Shown: positions 1-7,897, numbered from the stretch's first letter. The stretch is 13,012 bases of DNA from Lachnospiraceae bacterium (GCA_017390645.1 JAFPAZ010000055.1:1-13012), one strand, 5' to 3'. Notes: generated by a model not told the origin, from the sequence alone. A program made the numbers and translations.

Positions 1-680
1 AATAAGGTACGTCCTGTAAACATTAAATCCTTTCTCTGCATAAATTTATCTTTTGCCACCAGAAAATACTCCTGTTCCGGTCCAACAGAAATATCTACTT
101 TCGTCGCTGTGGTATTTCCGAATAACTTTAATATTCTCATCGCCTGGGTTCCTACTGCATCCATAGAACGAAGCAATGGTGTTTTTTCATCCAATGCCTC
201 CCCTGTATAAGAGCAAAAGGCTGTCGGAATACAAAGAATGGTACTTCCGTCCGGTGATTCCTTTACAAAGGCAGGAGAAGTACAATCCCAAACAGTATAT
301 CCCCTAGCTTCAAAAATTGCCCTTAACCCACCAGATGGAAAGGAAGAAGCATCTGCCTCACCTTTGATTAATTCTTTTCCGGAAAACTCAAGAATTACCG
401 TTCCATCAGAAGCAGGATTAATAAATGCATCATGTTTTTCTGCTGTTACACCTGTCATTGGCTGAAACCAATGAGTATAATGAGTTGCTCCCTTTTCTAT
501 CGCCCAATCCTTCATGGCATTGGCTACAATATCTGCAATCTTTGGATTTAGTTCTGTTCCCTTTTCAATCGTCGCCTTTAGTTCTTTATAAACGGGTTTT
601 GGCAGGCGCTCTTTCATAACCGAATCGTTAAATACGTTAGAACCAAAAATCTCCATCACATCTACGTTTGTTTTTCCCAT
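1..680 (-). CDS. glnN: Type III glutamine synthetase (GlnN), N-terminal part, truncated by window edge
   Basis: ATP-dependent cytoplasmic synthesis of glutamine from glutamate and ammonia. About 226 N-terminal residues are visible; the rest lies beyond base 1 (family length is roughly 700 residues). My translation starts [20 protein letters not shown] and continues with THWFQPMTG, a hallmark of the large GSIII class rather than the short GSI (GlnA) class. Further on are [13 protein letters not shown] and, near the edge, GPEQEYFL with the metal-binding glutamates of the GS catalytic domain, then TGRTL. The ATG at 678-680 is preceded by AAAGGATG with a rather long spacing of about 11 bases; an internal ATG at 654-656 has no better ribosome site. 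The gene lies 60 bases downstream of the aminotransferase gene with no terminator between them, so co-transcription is likely. The family assignment is firm; the symbol follows common GSIII usage. Confidence 0.93.
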   Translation of the reverse strand, partial: MGKTNVDVMEIFGSNVFNDSVMKERLPKPVYKELKATIEKGTELNPKIADIVANAMKDWAIEKGATHYTHWFQPMTGVTAEKHDAFINPASDGTVILEFSGKELIKGEADASSFPSGGLRAIFEARGYTVWDCTSPAFVKESPDGSTILCIPTAFCSYTGEALDEKTPLLRSMDAVGTQAMRILKLFGNTTATKVDISVGPEQEYFLVAKDKFMQRKDLMFTGRTL

Positions 681-740
681 AATGCTTTAACATCCTTTCA
701 TTCTTTCCTGTCTGATATTTTTTATCTTAATTTCTTCGTC

Positions 741-1823
741 CTACGAATTATCTCTGCTTAATATCTTTTTCATCGCTTGGATAAATAACTGATTCTCTTC
801 CATGGTTCCAACAGAAATACGACTATATTCCGCTGCCCCCATAGCTATATTTTCTTTTGCCATTTCATCCATTAATTCTGACGGGTCGCGGTGGGCATCG
901 AAGTAAACAAAGCTCGTCTGGGACGGGAACACTTTACATCCTAACTGCTCTAATTCCTTAGTAATATAATCTCTTCCTTCAGCAATCTTTTCTTTTACAT
1001 ATTCTATAAACTCCTGATCACCTAAGGCTGCAATGGCTGCTTTTTGTGCCATAATACTTATATTCCATGCCGCAGGACAACCATTCATAGAAGCAACAAC
1101 GGAAGAATCTGCGATGGCATAACCCATTCTTACCCCTGCCATACCATATATTTTTGAAAAAGTCTTTAATACTATAATTGGCTTATCTATTTCTTTTACG
1201 AGATAAAGCATACTCTTACAATCCGGTGCAGTGGCATATTCAAGGTAGGCTTCATCTATCACAATCATCACACCTTCCGGAACTTTTTTAATAAACTCTT
1301 CTATATCCTTCGCACTTCTATAAGTACTGGTAGGATTATTCGGATTTACCACTACCACCATCTTTGTCTTCTCATTTATAGCTTCTAACATGGCATCCAG
1401 GTCAAATTCCTGATTTTCATTTACAGGAACCACCTTAGGAGTTGCTCCATTTACATATGCCATGTCTACAAAAGCTGCGAAAGTCGGCATACAAAACACG
1501 ACTTCATCTCCATCTTCAAGAAAGGTTACTCCTAACATATCTATCAATGCACTAGAACCTGCTCCAATCAATACATTAGAAGGTTCAAATCCATGTTTCT
1601 TTGCAATAACCTCTTTAATCTCTGTTGCATTAAAATCATAACGATTTCCCATAACCGCGGATTCTTTTATTGCTTCTAAAGCTTTTGGTGACATACCGTA
1701 TGAATTTTCGTTAAAATTCATCCTCACCATTTTAGATAAATCTAACTTTTTTCCGGTCTGACTCGCTCTTTTACTGGCAGGTTTTCTTTGCATTGCCTTC
1801 GTCTTCAATTCATTTATGTTCAT
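741..1823 (-). CDS. PLP-dependent aminotransferase, histidinol-phosphate aminotransferase (HisC)-like
   Basis: Fold-type I, class I/II aminotransferase of 360 residues, the usual HisC length. Visible motifs are NFNENSYGMSP near residue 37 (HisC has NENPYGPSP), NPNNPTS at 160-166, DEAYLEY at 190-196 with the cofactor-contacting Asp190 and Tyr193, and TFSKIYGMAGVRMGY with the expected PLP Schiff-base Lys224. Arg335 in SRISVGTMEEN matches the substrate carboxylate-binding arginine. The start at 1823 is chosen because AGAAAGGAAAG lies just upstream; an in-frame start ten codons earlier (1853) lacks a comparable site. The basic N-terminal stretch of about 30 residues is longer than in typical HisC. 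No other his genes are nearby and glutamine synthetase follows, so the true amino donor and acceptor could differ from histidinol phosphate; aromatic or other amino acids are possible. Family is sure, substrate is not. Confidence 0.88.
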   Translation of the reverse strand: MNINELKTKAMQRKPASKRASQTGKKLDLSKMVRMNFNENSYGMSPKALEAIKESAVMGNRYDFNATEIKEVIAKKHGFEPSNVLIGAGSSALIDMLGVTFLEDGDEVVFCMPTFAAFVDMAYVNGATPKVVPVNENQEFDLDAMLEAINEKTKMVVVVNPNNPTSTYRSAKDIEEFIKKVPEGVMIVIDEAYLEYATAPDCKSMLYLVKEIDKPIIVLKTFSKIYGMAGVRMGYAIADSSVVASMNGCPAAWNISIMAQKAAIAALGDQEFIEYVKEKIAEGRDYITKELEQLGCKVFPSQTSFVYFDAHRDPSELMDEMAKENIAMGAAEYSRISVGTMEENQLFIQAMKKILSRDNS

Positions 1824-1865
1824 GTCACTCTTTCCTTTCTGCATTATAATCACACGAATATAGAT

Positions 1866-1894
1866 ACTATATCACATGCTGTCTTTTTACACAA
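1866..1894 (-). promoter_or_regulatory. Candidate sigma-A promoter of the aminotransferase/glnN unit
   Basis: Read on the minus strand, TTGTGT (1889-1894) is followed after exactly 17 bases by TATAGT (1866-1871). The -10 matches the consensus at five of six positions and the -35 only at its TTG. It lies just downstream of the fabH terminator and gives a leader of about 40 bases before the chosen start at 1823. A TATAAT-like hexamer closer to the gene has no -35 partner and would leave no room for the ribosome site. Confidence 0.5.
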
Positions 1895-1919
1895 ACTTTT
1901 TATCCATTCCACGCAGAAT

Positions 1920-1983
1920 AAAAAAGAAATATTGAAAAACAGCCTGCCCCAGACAAACTTTGCGGCCGATTTTTCAATATTTC
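1920..1983 (-). terminator. Rho-independent terminator of fabH
   Basis: Perfect 14-base arms, GAAATATTGAAAAA at 1926-1939 and its complement at 1970-1983, enclose a 30-base loop. On the minus strand the structure begins about 30 bases after the fabH stop codon and is followed by TTTTTT (1920-1925). Inside the AT-rich stem a further five pairs (CGGCC with GGCUG) can form after a one-base bulge. The position and T-run support termination of fabH transcription. The stem is unusually AT-rich for a terminator. Confidence 0.8.
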
Positions 1984-2013
1984 CATTATCCTGACAGGAC
2001 TTTCATCATCGGA

Positions 2014-2979
2014 CTACCACTCAATCAGGCTTGCTCCCCAGGTAAGGCCTCCGCCAAAACCGGAAAGTACAAGTTTATCCCCTTCCTGCAATAATCCTTT
2101 TTTATTTAATTCATCTAATAAAATTGGAATCGAAGCAGATGATGTATTTCCGTAACGGTCTACATTCATCGGAATCTTATCCATGGAAACCTTCAGACGT
2201 TTCGCTACAGAACTTAAGATTCTCTGATTTGCCTGATGCAATACAAAAAACTTAATATCCTCTGCTGTTACCTTCGCTTTTTCCATTACCTGGATTATAC
2301 ATTCCGGTACGGTCTTTACAGCAAACTTAAAGACTTCCTGTCCTTCCATCTTTATGTATTCCAAGTCCGAATTTTTCAAAAATAAGTTATTCATAGGTCT
2401 GGATTTACAGGTAAGGGCATCTTTCTTTCTTCCGTCTGCTCCCATCACCATTTCATAAGAGCCACTTTCACTTGCAGTTACAACAACTGCTCCCGCACCA
2501 TCACCAAATAAAACACAGGTACTTCTATCTGCCCAATCGATGGTTTTAGAAACCGTTTCTGCACCAATCACCAGAATATTCTTATAAATTCCAGAAGTAA
2601 TATAGGCATGGGCTGTATTTAATGCAAACACAAATCCCGAACAGGCAGCATTCAAGTCCATCCCCACTGCGTGAATGGCTCCAACCGCTTCCTGTACTTC
2701 ACAGGCAACATTTGGTAATACCTGGTCCGGAGACATCGTTGCAAGTAAAATCAAATCAATTTCCTCCGGAGAAATGCCCGCATCCTCTATCGCCGCTTTC
2801 GCAGCCATAGATGCCAGATAAGCAGTTTCTTCATTTTCATTATCTACAATTCGACGTTCTTTAATTCCTGTACGACTGCTAATCCATTCGTCATCTGTAT
2901 CTACAACTTTTGCTAAGTCATCGTTTGTTACTACATGTGAAGGAAGATAGCTTCCTGTTCCAATAATCTTCGAGGTCAT
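2014..2979 (-). CDS. fabH: Beta-ketoacyl-ACP synthase III (FabH)
   Basis: Initiates type II fatty-acid synthesis by condensing an acyl-CoA primer with malonyl-ACP in the cytoplasm. With the start at 2979 the protein has 321 residues, typical for FabH. The complete catalytic triad is visible: Cys113 in LNAACSGFVFAL, His248 in FVLHQANQRIL and Asn278 in RYGNTSSASIP; the C-terminal GFGGGLTWGASLIEW is also characteristic. The start at 2979 is preferred because GGGAG lies five bases upstream and the protein then begins MTSKIIGTGSYLP as in homologues; an upstream in-frame ATG at 3009 has no ribosome site. The gene stands alone between its own promoter and terminator. In many Firmicutes fabH sits in a fab cluster, so this is a detached copy or lineage-specific arrangement. 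Confidence 0.95.
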   Translation of the reverse strand: MTSKIIGTGSYLPSHVVTNDDLAKVVDTDDEWISSRTGIKERRIVDNENEETAYLASMAAKAAIEDAGISPEEIDLILLATMSPDQVLPNVACEVQEAVGAIHAVGMDLNAACSGFVFALNTAHAYITSGIYKNILVIGAETVSKTIDWADRSTCVLFGDGAGAVVVTASESGSYEMVMGADGRKKDALTCKSRPMNNLFLKNSDLEYIKMEGQEVFKFAVKTVPECIIQVMEKAKVTAEDIKFFVLHQANQRILSSVAKRLKVSMDKIPMNVDRYGNTSSASIPILLDELNKKGLLQEGDKLVLSGFGGGLTWGASLIEW

Positions 2980-3028
2980 TTCCGCTCCCATCTGTGTCTT
3001 ACTACACATCTATATCTTAATTACAATC

Positions 3029-3066
3029 TTATACAAAGTATAATATATCTTTATAAATACTGTCAA
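3029..3066 (-). promoter_or_regulatory. Sigma-A promoter of fabH, with overlapping small palindrome
   Basis: On the minus strand a perfect TTGACA (3061-3066) is followed after 18 bases by TATACT (3037-3042), five of six to consensus. The predicted start near 3030 leaves a leader of about 50 bases before the fabH start codon. A perfect inverted repeat, TTATAC-AAA-GTATAA at 3029-3043, covers the -10 and the start point and could be an operator. It does not resemble the FapR site as I know it. Confidence 0.75.
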
Positions 3067-3118
3067 GATTTTTTCTAATCCATACCGGTTTCAATATAAC
3101 CATTTAATGATATAAACT

Positions 3119-3718
3119 TCAATCATCATTGCTATTAATAGCATAAGTTTCAATTAAATCCCAGATTTCATCCCTTCCCTGTTTGGTAAGACTAGAAAAA
3201 GGTACAATCGGTGTTTCTTCTCCGGTTTCTAATGTAGTTCTGATTAATTTCACCTGTTTTTGTACCTGACTTCGTTTTATTTTATCCAGCTTGGTGGCTA
3301 TGATAATAGGATTATACCCATTTTCCACAATCCAGTGATACATCAATGTATCATTATCAGAAGGTTTATGTCTTATATCAATAAGCAAGAAAACCAAACG
3401 TAATTGTTTCGAGGTATGAAGGTAGTTTTCGATTAATTTCCCCCATTTTGCCCGAATTTCCACAGAAACCTTTGCATAACCATACCCCGGAAGATCCACA
3501 AAATACACATCCTGGTTCACTCTGTAATAATTTATAGTCTGGGTTTTTCCAGGTTGGGAAGAAGTTCTTGCAAGACTTTTTCGATTCATCAATGCATTAA
3601 TCAATGAAGATTTACCTACATTTGATTTGCCCGCAAATGCCACTTCCGGGAACTGGTTTTCCGGTAATTTACTTGTAATACCACAAACTGTTTCTAATTC
3701 TACATTTTTAATTACCAT
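3119..3718 (-). CDS. engB: Ribosome-biogenesis GTP-binding protein EngB/YsxC
   Basis: Small essential GTPase of the TrmE-Era-EngA-EngB-Septin group, involved in assembly of the large ribosomal subunit. Its 199 residues match the family's length of about 195-210. All G motifs are visible: G1 GKSNVGKSS at 30-38, the GKTQT switch I region at 58-62 (GKTQTINYY), G3 DLPGYGYAKV at 75-84, G4 TKLD at 142-145 and G5 SSLTKQG near 175. AGAGAGGAAG upstream of the ATG at 3718 supports the start. It follows clpX in the same direction after 191 bases that contain a terminator. In many Firmicutes engB follows lon in the tig-clp-lon-engB locus, so its presence fits the neighbourhood although lon is missing here. 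Confidence 0.95.
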   Translation of the reverse strand: MVIKNVELETVCGITSKLPENQFPEVAFAGKSNVGKSSLINALMNRKSLARTSSQPGKTQTINYYRVNQDVYFVDLPGYGYAKVSVEIRAKWGKLIENYLHTSKQLRLVFLLIDIRHKPSDNDTLMYHWIVENGYNPIIIATKLDKIKRSQVQKQVKLIRTTLETGEETPIVPFSSLTKQGRDEIWDLIETYAINSNDD

Positions 3719-3765
3719 CTTATTCTTCCTCTCTAAACAAGCTCATAAGAATTTTCCTGTTACAT

Positions 3766-3815
3766 AAAAAAATGGAACAGCTTTCACCAAGACTAATAGG
3801 AATAAACTGTTCCAT
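3766..3815 (-). terminator. Rho-independent terminator downstream of clpX
   Basis: Arms ATGGAACAG (3772-3780) and CTGTTCCAT (3807-3815) are perfect complements around a 26-base loop. Read on the minus strand, the second arm runs directly into a run of seven Ts (3766-3772, sharing one base with the stem). It lies about 95 bases after the clpX stop codon and would separate the tig-clpP-clpX unit from engB. Confidence 0.75.
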
Positions 3816-3844
3816 AATATTTTGAAAGTTTTTCAAAACTTCAA
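3814..3844 (-). promoter_or_regulatory. Candidate engB promoter with a palindrome as its 19-base spacer
   Basis: On the minus strand TTGAAG (3839-3844) and TATTAT (3814-3819) are separated by 19 bases, and that spacer (3820-3838) is exactly a perfect inverted repeat, TTTTGAAA-AAC-TTTCAAAA. A 19-base palindromic spacer is the layout of promoters controlled by MerR-family activators. The region is AT-rich and the hexamers are imperfect, so this could be chance. No better engB promoter is visible in the gap. Confidence 0.3.
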
Positions 3845-3875
3845 TATCGTAAACCTCAATCATTCACGACGTTTC

Positions 3876-3908
3876 TTATCAAGTTGCACCGCGTCAATCT
3901 CTTGATAA
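3876..3908 (-). other. Stem-loop immediately after the clpX stop codon
   Basis: TTATCAAG (3876-3883) and CTTGATAA (3901-3908) form a perfect 8-base inverted repeat around 17 bases. It starts one base beyond the clpX stop codon (3910-3912). It is not followed by a T-run, so it is not a standard terminator. It may protect the 3' end of the message left after termination further downstream. Confidence 0.4.
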
Positions 3909-3909
3909 A

Positions 3910-5217
3910 TTATTGTTCCGAAGCACTCTCTTTTTCAATTTGAGCGCGTTTTTTCGCTACAGGATCCTTCTTCTTCATAGGTTTCTTTTCGTCATACTCT
4001 AAAATGGCATCCGCATGATTTTCCACCATATCCTTTGTAATAATACATTTTGAAATCTTATCATCAGAAGGAATCTCATACATCAAATCCATAACTACAG
4101 ATTCAATGACAGACCGAAGTCCTCTGGCACCTGTATTACGTTCCATTGCCAATCTGGCAATAGCCTTTAGTGCATCTTCTTCGAACTCCAATTCCACATC
4201 ATCAAGTTCAAACAATTTCTTGTATTGTTTTACAAGGGCACTCTTAGGTTCACATAATATACGCACCAATGCTGTTTCGTCCAGCGAATCCAAAGATGCG
4301 GTCACGGGAACACGACCAACAAATTCCGGAATCAGTCCAAATTTCACATAATCCTGTGGTGTTACCTGCTTGAACCATTCGCCCACGTTTTGTTCTTTTT
4401 TATCTTTAATCGTCGAATTAAAACCGATGGATTTTTCACCAAGTCTTGCTTCGATGATTTTCTCCAATCCGTCAAAAGCACCACCACAGATAAACAAAAT
4501 GTTAGAAGTATCAATCTGAATCAATTCCTGTTGAGGATGCTTTCTTCCACCTTGTGGAGGAACAGAAGCAATGGTACCTTCGATAATTTTTAACAAGGCC
4601 TGCTGTACACCTTCACCGGATACATCTCTCGTAATGGAAGTGTTTTCGCCTTTTCTTGTAATCTTATCAATTTCATCAATGTATATGATTCCACGTTCTG
4701 CACGTTCAATATCATAATCTGCTGCCTGAATAATCTTTAACAGAATATTTTCAACGTCTTCACCTACGTAACCAGCTTCTGTTAAGGTAGTAGCATCTGC
4801 AATGGCAAATGGTACATTCAGCAATTTGGCAAGAGTCTGGGCAAGATATGTTTTTCCGGAACCGGTTGGTCCGATTATGATAATATTACTTTTTTGTAGT
4901 TCAACATCAAAACTTTTATCTGCCATAATACGTTTATAATGATTATAAACTGCTACGGACAACACTTTTTTTGCTTCTTCCTGTCCAATTACATATTCGT
5001 CCAGAAACTCTTTAATCTGCTTTGGTTTTAACAGATTAATTTCTCCTGAATCCATATCCTCATCCAAAAATTCATCTTCTAATATACCACTACAGATTTC
5101 TATACATTCATCACAGATATAAACATCATTCGCACCTGCAATGATTTTACGAACCTGTTCCTGTGATTTATTACAAAAAGAACATCTTACCTTTGAATCT
5201 TCTTTTCGACTTGACAT
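3910..5217 (-). CDS. clpX: ATP-dependent Clp protease ATP-binding subunit ClpX
   Basis: AAA+ unfoldase that selects substrates and feeds them to ClpP. With the start at 5217 it has 435 residues, close to the usual 415-430. The N-terminal zinc-binding domain has Cys12, Cys15, Cys35 and Cys38. Then come Walker A GPTGSGKT (116-123), pore loop GYVG (149-152), Walker B IIYIDE (177-182), the RKH loop (225-227), the IGF loop (264-266) that docks on ClpP, the arginine-finger segment EFVGR (298-302) and sensor 2 GARGLR (363-368). The Lys/Glu-rich C-terminal tail of about 25 residues is variable in the family. The start at 5217 is preceded by GAGGTGAAGAA, a strong ribosome site; an upstream ATG at 5271 would overlap clpP and add 18 basic residues without such a site. 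It lies 40 bases after clpP, consistent with one operon. Confidence 0.97.
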   Translation of the reverse strand: MSSRKEDSKVRCSFCNKSQEQVRKIIAGANDVYICDECIEICSGILEDEFLDEDMDSGEINLLKPKQIKEFLDEYVIGQEEAKKVLSVAVYNHYKRIMADKSFDVELQKSNIIIIGPTGSGKTYLAQTLAKLLNVPFAIADATTLTEAGYVGEDVENILLKIIQAADYDIERAERGIIYIDEIDKITRKGENTSITRDVSGEGVQQALLKIIEGTIASVPPQGGRKHPQQELIQIDTSNILFICGGAFDGLEKIIEARLGEKSIGFNSTIKDKKEQNVGEWFKQVTPQDYVKFGLIPEFVGRVPVTASLDSLDETALVRILCEPKSALVKQYKKLFELDDVELEFEEDALKAIARLAMERNTGARGLRSVIESVVMDLMYEIPSDDKISKCIITKDMVENHADAILEYDEKKPMKKKDPVAKKRAQIEKESASEQ

Positions 5218-5257
5218 TTCTTCACCTCGATTTCTTTCAAACTTTCTAATCTTCTTC

Positions 5258-5839
5258 TTAGTGAGCTTCAATCACCTTATCAATTAACCCATATTCCATG
5301 GCTTCTTTTGCACTTAACCAATTGTCTCTGTCTGTATCGACTTCAATTACTTCAAGTGGCTTTCCTGTATTTTCACTTAAAACACGGTTTAAGTTTGCTT
5401 TCGTCTTTAAAATATGCTCTGCTGCAATTTTAATGTCACTTGCCTGACCCTGGGCACCACCTAAAGGCTGGTGAATCATAATTTCTGCATTTGGAAGTGC
5501 CATTCTCTTACCCTTGGTACCTCCTGCTAACAAAAATGCTCCCATACTTGCAGCCATACCTAAACAAATCGTAGATACATCACATTTAATATATTTCATG
5601 GTATCATAAATAGCCCAACCGGCAGTAACAGAACCACCAGGGCTGTTAATATATAAATTAATGTCCTTACCTGGGTCTTCTGACTCTAAGAACAACAACT
5701 GTGCCACCACAAGATTTGCAGTAACTTCATTTACTTCTTCCCCTAAAAAGATAATTCTGTCTTTTAATAATCTGGAATAAATATCGTAGGAACGCTCTCC
5801 CCTGCTGGTTTGTTCAATGACATAAGGTACTAAACTCAT
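5258..5839 (-). CDS. clpP: ATP-dependent Clp protease proteolytic subunit ClpP
   Basis: Serine peptidase that forms the barrel-shaped tetradecamer of the ClpXP protease. It has 193 residues, the usual length. The catalytic triad is complete: Ser98 in GMAASMGAF, His123 in MIHQPLGG and Asp172 in [19 protein letters not shown] near residue 64 is the oxyanion-hole region. AAAGGAGGAA directly upstream of the ATG at 5839 is a near-perfect ribosome site. clpP lies between tig and clpX, all in one direction, the classical order. The N-terminus [10 protein letters not shown] matches family members whose short propeptide is removed. The 190 bases before it contain a strong hairpin but no convincing terminator or promoter. 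Confidence 0.98.
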   Translation of the reverse strand: MSLVPYVIEQTSRGERSYDIYSRLLKDRIIFLGEEVNEVTANLVVAQLLFLESEDPGKDINLYINSPGGSVTAGWAIYDTMKYIKCDVSTICLGMAASMGAFLLAGGTKGKRMALPNAEIMIHQPLGGAQGQASDIKIAAEHILKTKANLNRVLSENTGKPLEVIEVDTDRDNWLSAKEAMEYGLIDKVIEAH

Positions 5840-5879
5840 TTCAACTTCCTCCTTTTACTATATAAAACCCTTTTTATGT

Positions 5880-5913
5880 AGTTAGGATACCCCATAATAA
5901 GGATATCCTAACT
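5880..5913 (-). other. Strong intercistronic hairpin between tig and clpP
   Basis: Perfect 10-base arms, AGTTAGGATA (5880-5889) and TATCCTAACT (5904-5913). On the minus-strand RNA the stem extends inward by a U-G and two C-G pairs to 13 pairs with an 8-base loop. It is not followed by a U-run on either strand, so it is not a classical terminator. It may be an RNA-processing or stabilising element, or an operator near a clpP promoter. Confidence 0.5.
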
Positions 5914-6029
5914 GTTAGATTTCATGCATAGTTTTTTAATCCATATATATTCTTTACTTTAATGATTCACGACTATCCATCATAAACTAGGATTAAGCCA
6001 ATAAATAATCTCAGTTGAATTTAGGTTTC

Positions 6030-7316
6030 TTATACTTCCTTAGCTGCTTCCACAACAAAATCCACTGCCTTTTGAACTGCAGTATCTTTCTTGATTGCAT
6101 CCTTTTCTGCATCGCCCATTAATTCTTTTAATTTATCCAATTCCATCTGATACATAGAAGCAATATTAGTAAGTTCTTTTTCTAATTCTTCCTCAGATAC
6201 TGTGATATTTTCTACTTCTACAATCTTTTCAAGTACTAATCTTGACTGGATTCTTGCTAACGCCTGTGGCTTGCATTGTTCTTCAAACTTAGCCATGTTT
6301 AATCCTGTAAACTGGAAGTATTGTTCTAAGCTTAATCCCTGATAGCTTAATCTTTGAGCAAATTCATCTACCATCTGTTTCATAGTAGTATTAATCATAG
6401 CATCTGGAATTTCCATAGTTGCATTTTCAATAATCTTTTCGATTACCTTTTCTTCTTTTTGAGACTTAGCTTCTTTTTCTTTCTTTTCTGTTAACTTAGT
6501 CTTAATATCCTTCTTATATTCATCTAAAGTATCAAATCCGCCAACATCCTGAGCAAATTCATCATTTAATTCAGGTAATTCATTCGCATTGATGCTCTTA
6601 ATTTTAACCTTAAACAAAGCAGGCTTTGCTGCTAATTCAGGAGCATGATATTCTTCTGGGAAAGTTACATTTACTTCTACTTCATCTCCAATGTTCTTTC
6701 CGATTAATTGATCTTCAAAGGTATCAATGAAAGAGTGAGAACCAATTACAAGTGGATAATCTTCTCCCTTACCACCTTCAAATGCAACTCCATCTACAAA
6801 ACCTTCGTAATCAATGACTACTTCATCACCTGAAACCACTGCTCTGTCTTCTACTGCAAAAGTTCTTGCATTCTGTTCCTGTTCTTTCTTTAATTCTGCT
6901 GCTACATCTTCCTCTGTAACTTCCACTTTTGCTGCTTCTACTTCAATTTCTTTATATTGTCCTAAAGTTACTTCCGGTTTTACTGCTACAGTTGCTGTGA
7001 AGATGAAAGGTTCCCCTTTCTTAGCCTGGACAACTTCTACTTCTGGTGAAGATACGATTTCTAAATCTGTTTCATCAAATACCTTTGGATATTCGTTTGA
7101 AATTACTTCATTGGCAGCATCTTCATAAAACATCTCTGCACCATACATTTTCTCTAAATAAGCTTGTGGTACCTTTCCCTTACGGAAACCTGGAACTGAA
7201 ATCTGTCCTTTCTGCTTATTATAAACTGTCTTAATTGCTGCTTCAAAAACATCTGCTCCCACTTCTACTGTAAGCTTCGCCATGTTTTTTTCTAGTTTTT
7301 CTACTGTTAAATTCAT
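6030..7316 (-). CDS. tig: Trigger factor (ribosome-bound chaperone and peptidyl-prolyl isomerase)
   Basis: Chaperone that docks at the ribosomal exit tunnel and shields nascent chains. Its 428 residues match the family's length of about 430. The N-terminal domain carries the ribosome-binding signature GFRKGK at 43-48. A FKBP-like isomerase domain spans roughly 150-245 (VVIDYEGFVDGVAFEGG, then FPEEYHAPELAAKPALFKVKI). The C-terminal part is long, helical and charged, as expected for the cradle arms. AGGAGG at 7325-7330, eight bases before the ATG at 7316, fixes the start. It is the first gene of the tig-clpP-clpX unit and has its own sigma-A promoter about 115 bases upstream. Confidence 0.97.
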   Translation of the reverse strand: MNLTVEKLEKNMAKLTVEVGADVFEAAIKTVYNKQKGQISVPGFRKGKVPQAYLEKMYGAEMFYEDAANEVISNEYPKVFDETDLEIVSSPEVEVVQAKKGEPFIFTATVAVKPEVTLGQYKEIEVEAAKVEVTEEDVAAELKKEQEQNARTFAVEDRAVVSGDEVVIDYEGFVDGVAFEGGKGEDYPLVIGSHSFIDTFEDQLIGKNIGDEVEVNVTFPEEYHAPELAAKPALFKVKIKSINANELPELNDEFAQDVGGFDTLDEYKKDIKTKLTEKKEKEAKSQKEEKVIEKIIENATMEIPDAMINTTMKQMVDEFAQRLSYQGLSLEQYFQFTGLNMAKFEEQCKPQALARIQSRLVLEKIVEVENITVSEEELEKELTNIASMYQMELDKLKELMGDAEKDAIKKDTAVQKAVDFVVEAAKEV

Positions 7317-7570
7317 TTAAATATCCTCCTATATGTCTTTTCATGGGTAGAAAATATTATGCATACAACTGATATATGCTACAAAACAAGAACACTCTGG
7401 TATTCTTGAATATCTTACACCAATAATCATCGTCACATTATACCATAGATATTTCTAATATGTCTACACTTTTTATAAATTTATCGTAATAAAGCAACGA
7501 AAAAGATTTTTATTTTCCGCACTTTTCATAATGGTTGGAACCGGTAAGCAAACAGTAACACAAAATAAAA
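7317..7570 (-). promoter_or_regulatory. tig leader and promoter region
   Basis: On the minus strand TAGACA (7461-7466) and a perfect TATAAT (7437-7442) are separated by 18 bases, a strong sigma-A promoter predicted to start near 7430. The leader of about 114 bases contains a small inverted repeat, CAAGAA at 7387-7392 with TTCTTG at 7403-7408, followed on the RNA by UUUUG, too weak to call an attenuator. I see no CIRCE and no tandem CtsR heptads here, so neither heat-shock regulator is indicated for this unit. The bases between 7467 and 7570 show nothing beyond the SASP terminator tract at their end. Confidence 0.75.
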
Positions 7571-7598
7571 ATGCTGCCACAATTTATTGTGGCAGCAT
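7562..7598 (-). terminator. Rho-independent terminator of the SASP gene
   Basis: Perfect 12-base arms, ATGCTGCCACAA (7571-7582) and TTGTGGCAGCAT (7587-7598), enclose a four-base loop. On the minus strand the stem is followed by TTTTTATTTTG (down to about 7560). It lies 27 bases after the SASP stop codon. It is the strongest terminator in the window. Confidence 0.93.
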
Positions 7599-7624
7599 CC
7601 GGGATACATAAAATGGCAGAGAGA

Positions 7625-7846
7625 TTATTCTCCTTGTCTGCTCATTTCTTCTTCCTGTCTCTTAATCATACGACGTACCATCTCGCCTCCGACAGAGCCT
7701 GTCTCTCTTGAAGTAAGATCTCCATTATATCCGTTCTTTAAGTTTACACCCATTTCAGATGCTACTTCCATTTTTAACTTATCCATAGCACCCTTTGCTT
7801 CTGGAACTTCCATACGTCCGTTTTTAGAACCACTTGTGTTTGACAT
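7625..7846 (-). CDS. Alpha/beta-type small acid-soluble spore protein (SASP)
   Basis: Forespore DNA-binding protein that coats and protects spore DNA and is degraded during germination. It has 73 residues. The family pattern is clear: MDKLKMEVASEMGV at 21-34, which contains the expected germination-protease (GPR) cleavage site between Glu27 and Val28, then LTSRETGSVGGEMVRRMIKRQEE at about 44-66 with the conserved GSVGGEM. The ATG at 7846 is seven bases after AGGAAGG; an in-frame GTG at 7855 would overlap that ribosome site and is unlikely. The polar N-terminus of about 20 residues is the variable region. The gene is monocistronic, with a sigma-G-like promoter and its own terminator. It is direct evidence for a spore-forming lineage. 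Confidence 0.93.
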   Translation of the reverse strand: MSNTSGSKNGRMEVPEAKGAMDKLKMEVASEMGVNLKNGYNGDLTSRETGSVGGEMVRRMIKRQEEEMSRQGE

Positions 7847-7897
7847 ATAATTCACCTTCCTAGTATTATTTCGAAAAGCTCTTGCTTATCGTAATCC

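Noticed and set aside
238..619. Two overlapping plus-strand open frames
   Set aside because: They lie opposite the glutamine synthetase coding sequence, which has strong family motifs throughout.
3862..5973. ATTCACGAC occurs downstream of both clpX (3862-3870) and tig (5965-5973)
   Set aside because: A nine-base match between two AT-rich gaps of about 190 bases is expected by chance at appreciable frequency, and the flanking bases differ.
6814..7128. Plus-strand open frame of 104 codons antisense to tig, rich in Ser and Thr
   Set aside because: The composition follows from reading Glu/Lys/Val-rich trigger factor codons backwards; no homology-like motifs are visible.
7387..7408. Hairpin in the tig leader as an attenuator
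   Set aside because: Six pairs with a ten-base loop and only a short U-run; no alternative antiterminator structure or leader peptide is visible.
7317..7466. CtsR or HrcA operator upstream of tig-clpP-clpX
   Set aside because: I looked for the CIRCE palindrome and for tandem GGTCAAA-type heptads on both strands and found neither.
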